Shown: in pieces, positions 61,863 through 64,000 of the stretch
How positions within the stretch are numbered: position 1 is the first letter of the stretch
Layout: each line of letters begins with the position of its first letter
Assembly: GCF_047722505.1 (NCBI RefSeq)
Contig: NZ_CP159814.1
Coordinates: 1,178,001 to 1,242,000 of the forward strand
Length of the DNA stretch: 64,000 nucleotides
Direction of reading: 5' to 3'
Origin: Pelagibacter sp047722505
Lineage (GTDB): Bacteria > Pseudomonadota > Alphaproteobacteria > Pelagibacterales > Pelagibacteraceae
Program-made: the position numbers and the translations under genes
Notes under the pieces: model-generated
Seen by the model: only the letters and a program-made list of their open reading frames with translations
Database searches by the model: none
Told to the model about the DNA's origin: nothing

Positions 61863-63413
61863 TTAATCTATCACCCGTGGAGCAATAAAGATTAACAACT
61901 CCACTAATTCATCACTATTATTTTTACTTTTAAACAAATTACCAATAACAGGCACTTTGCTAACCCCTGGAGTTTTGCTATTCGTATTGTTTGTGGTGTT
62001 CTTTTTAATACCACCAATTACAACTATATCACCATCACTGACTAAAAGTTTTGTGACAATTGAATTAGTTTTAATTCCTGGTTCGTCAGATCCAGGAACT
62101 GTTACCGGAGAATCGTTATTAACTTTTATATCTAACAATACATTTCCATCCCCTATAATACTGGGTGTAACTGTTAATGATAATGCAGCCTCTTTAAATG
62201 CTGTAGTTGTTGTTCCATCTGCTGTTGTTTGATAGGCAATTTGTGTTCCTTGGGTAATTGTTGCTTCCTGATTATTTAATGTAAACACACTTGGTTGAGA
62301 TAGTGTTTTACTTAAACCTAACGTCTCTAATGCTTCAATTTCAACCTTAAGAGCACGTGCTCCAATTTGTTTAAGTATTCCTATTCCACTTGTTCCAGAA
62401 ATTCCTTGATTGGAAATAGTTCCTGCAGCCGCTCCTAAAGTTATACCTGCAGAAGTTGTTGCTGCGTTTCCACCACTGGTAATACCTGAAATTGTAGTGG
62501 TACCTTTGCTGCCCCTTTCACTTACACTCATTGCACCTACTCTCGCCCCCAATGCTTTTGCAAAAGTAGAACTTGCATCAATTATAAATGCTTCAATTAA
62601 AACTTGTTTAGTTTTTACATCTATCTCTCTAATAACTGCATCAATAGTATCAAGATCTGGTTCGTGACCTCTAACAATTATCGATCTAGTAGTATCCTCA
62701 ACTGTAATTGATAGATTGGACATCGTGCTAACACCCTCCGCGCCTTGTGTTGCAAATAAAGCCTCTAATGTAGTTTTTGCTTGAGCAGGGCTAATATAAT
62801 ATAATCTAAATATTTCAGCTAAGATCGGCTCAACTGATTCTTCCAATTGAATTTTTTTCTTTAATACTTCTGCTCTTGCAGATTTTGCTGTTTCTTGCGC
62901 AGTTAATTTTTCAGGAGTATGAACTCTTATAATTCCATTAGTAACATCTACATCAGCTACTAAAGTTTTCATATCTAGCAAAGTTTGAAATGCAACATCC
63001 CAACCAACATTATAAATTTTAGCATTTACTGTGCCACTTACTTCATCCCCTACTAAAATATTTATATCTGCAATATCAGCCATCAATGACATTACATATT
63101 TAAAATCTAGTCCTTGAAAATTAATATTAACCATTTGTTTAAGATGAGGATATTCATCTGAAATATAGACATAGTTTTTAACATTTTCAGTTGTTATTGT
63201 TTTACGCTTATCTTCTCTTGGTATGCTTGTGTCATAAGGTTTAGGACCATCAATAATTTTCTTGTCCATGTCCTCACGACCTTCAACAATAATCTTAGCT
63301 GTATCGATTAAAGGTTTGTCACCATGAACAGACACTGGATTTTTTGTTGTTGCACAAGATTGTAATAGAACGATAAATGATAGTGCTATTAAAATTTTAA
63401 AATATTTATTCAC
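61863..63413 (-). CDS. pilQ: Type IV pilus secretin (PilQ/MshL-like lipoprotein)
   Basis: The 516-residue outer-membrane channel protein has a lipoprotein signal with lipobox (VLLQSCATT), an STN-like N domain (VNINFQGLDFKYVMSLMADIADINILV), an N1 domain (RSIIVRGHEPDLDTIDAVI), and the secretin core KQVLIEAFIIDASSTFAKALG to the C-terminal LVELLIFIAPRVID. The lipobox and size are closer to MshL than to classical PilQ with AMIN domains. It forms the gate for the pilus fibre and is placed between pilP- and pilB-like genes. Confidence 0.9.
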   Translation of the reverse strand: MNKYFKILIALSFIVLLQSCATTKNPVSVHGDKPLIDTAKIIVEGREDMDKKIIDGPKPYDTSIPREDKRKTITTENVKNYVYISDEYPHLKQMVNINFQGLDFKYVMSLMADIADINILVGDEVSGTVNAKIYNVGWDVAFQTLLDMKTLVADVDVTNGIIRVHTPEKLTAQETAKSARAEVLKKKIQLEESVEPILAEIFRLYYISPAQAKTTLEALFATQGAEGVSTMSNLSITVEDTTRSIIVRGHEPDLDTIDAVIREIDVKTKQVLIEAFIIDASSTFAKALGARVGAMSVSERGSKGTTTISGITSGGNAATTSAGITLGAAAGTISNQGISGTSGIGILKQIGARALKVEIEALETLGLSKTLSQPSVFTLNNQEATITQGTQIAYQTTADGTTTTAFKEAALSLTVTPSIIGDGNVLLDIKVNNDSPVTVPGSDEPGIKTNSIVTKLLVSDGDIVVIGGIKKNTTNNTNSKTPGVSKVPVIGNLFKSKNNSDELVELLIFIAPRVID

Positions 63414-63416
63414 TTA

Positions 63417-63836
63417 TTATCCATCACTCGGTTTAATTATATTATTCATATAAACTTCAAAAAGATTGTTTTCTCCATCTTCAACAATTACAAAATCAGA
63501 ATAAATATTTCTTATCATCGTCGTATCTGTAATGGCTTGATCTTCTTCATATTTATACGCTCCACCATCAGCTGCAGAAAAGACTGCTATTTGTTTGTTT
63601 TCAGCAGTAATTGTACCCACTAATCTCATATTATTTAAAAGCCCATTATTTGAGCTTACCTGAGTATCTGTTTCACCTGCTTGATTTGTTGAAACTCCTC
63701 CTGCAAAAGGATCTATTGCTGGCAACTCTTCATCATCTAAAGAAGAGTGTTCATCTGCCTTAAGACTTACCATTTGAAATTGACAAAGCATAATTGTCAT
63801 TAAAAAGATTAATATTTTTTTATTATTTATATTCAT
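63417..63836 (-). CDS. pilP: PilP-like periplasmic pilus protein
   Basis: The 139-residue protein has an N-terminal signal (ILIFLMTIMLCQFQMVSLKA) without a clear lipobox, a short acidic region with PAIDPFAGG, and a C-terminal domain NMRLVGTITAENKQIAVFSAADGGAYKYEEDQAI with the beta-sandwich pattern of PilP/GspC HR domains. PilP bridges the inner-membrane PilN-PilO complex and the secretin. It lies between the pilO-like fragment (14-base overlap) and the secretin (3-base gap). The name is by context and pattern. Confidence 0.75.
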   Translation of the reverse strand: MNINNKKILIFLMTIMLCQFQMVSLKADEHSSLDDEELPAIDPFAGGVSTNQAGETDTQVSSNNGLLNNMRLVGTITAENKQIAVFSAADGGAYKYEEDQAITDTTMIRNIYSDFVIVEDGENNLFEVYMNNIIKPSDG

Positions 63837-64000
63837 TTGGCAACCCCACTATTGAAATTGTACCCTTTGATAAAATCTGTCCTTGAATTTTTGCTATTGT
63901 GGTAATTTCTTCTTTATCAAAATTAATAACTTTTTGAGATTTAGATAGTGCTCTTCTAAACTTAAGATAGCTTAAAAAATTTCCTTGAATTTCATACTCA
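63823..64000 (-). CDS. pilO: PilO-like pilus alignment protein, C-terminal part (cut by the right edge)
   Basis: The last 58 codons before a TAA at 63823-63825 are visible. The residues YEIQGNFLSYLKFRRALSK, then VINFDKEEI and SKGTISIVGL, fit the ferredoxin-like C-terminal domain of PilO, where the G-x-F/Y-x-x-l-x-f motif is conserved. It overlaps pilP by 14 bases. The rest, and presumably pilM and pilN, lie beyond the window. Confidence 0.65.
   Translation of the reverse strand, partial: EYEIQGNFLSYLKFRRALSKSQKVINFDKEEITTIAKIQGQILSKGTISIVGLPNEYK

Overview
The window is AT-rich (roughly 30% G+C by eye), almost wholly coding, and free of rRNA, tRNA, CRISPR arrays and insertion sequences. Gene content, gene order and extreme compaction point to an alphaproteobacterium of the SAR11 clade (Candidatus Pelagibacter or a close relative). 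Supporting signs are ChvG/ChvI- and RegA/ActR-type regulators, a class I lysyl-tRNA synthetase, the F1-only atpHAGDC operon downstream of priA, hisC-tyrA divergent from metX-metW, tsaE followed by an AmgK-like kinase and a MurU-like transferase, and a SAM-II riboswitch before metX. This assignment is inference from content; no search was run.

Left part (1-16.6 kb): a cyclopropane fatty acid synthase cut by the window edge with a DapA-family aldolase; a GT9 glycosyltransferase; a membrane J-domain protein; oligopeptidase B; a purine permease facing a purine phosphoribosyltransferase; a GT17 glycosyltransferase with a DUF1330 protein; a 3-methyladenine glycosylase; an EamA exporter; MsrA and a sulfurtransferase; and an RND efflux pair whose adaptor seems to lack the alpha-helical hairpin. 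A lytic transglycosylase and a VanZ-like protein follow.

Middle part (16.6-40.3 kb): phosphoglycerate mutase; a minus-strand run of ahcY, tsaE, a sugar kinase and a nucleotidyltransferase; ChvG/ChvI; DNA polymerase I; an ABC ATPase without a neighbouring permease; BioY; RegA. Next comes a three-gene polyamine operon (ornithine decarboxylase, deoxyhypusine synthase-like protein, ureohydrolase), then a queuosine-precursor transporter, L28, PyrD, LysK, TrkH, an AmpG-like transporter with an NlpC/P60 protein, and tyrA/hisC.

Right part (40.4-64 kb): metX-metW-gloB under a SAM-II riboswitch; a nine-gene run rplU-rpmA-obgE-proB-proA-nadD-rsfS-ctpA-rppH; the convergent atpHAGDC operon and priA; and a type IV pilus locus transcribed pilO-pilP-secretin-pilB-pilC followed by five tandem prepilin genes.

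The strongest leads are the pilin array, which has near-identical 5' ends, mosaic identity suggesting gene conversion, and two members with Ala instead of Gly before the cleavage site; the hairpin-less RND adaptor; a possible competing hairpin in the SAM-II leader; loss of the conserved Lys-Pro motif in ChvI; the polyamine operon; and the regular overlap of convergent genes at their stop codons.
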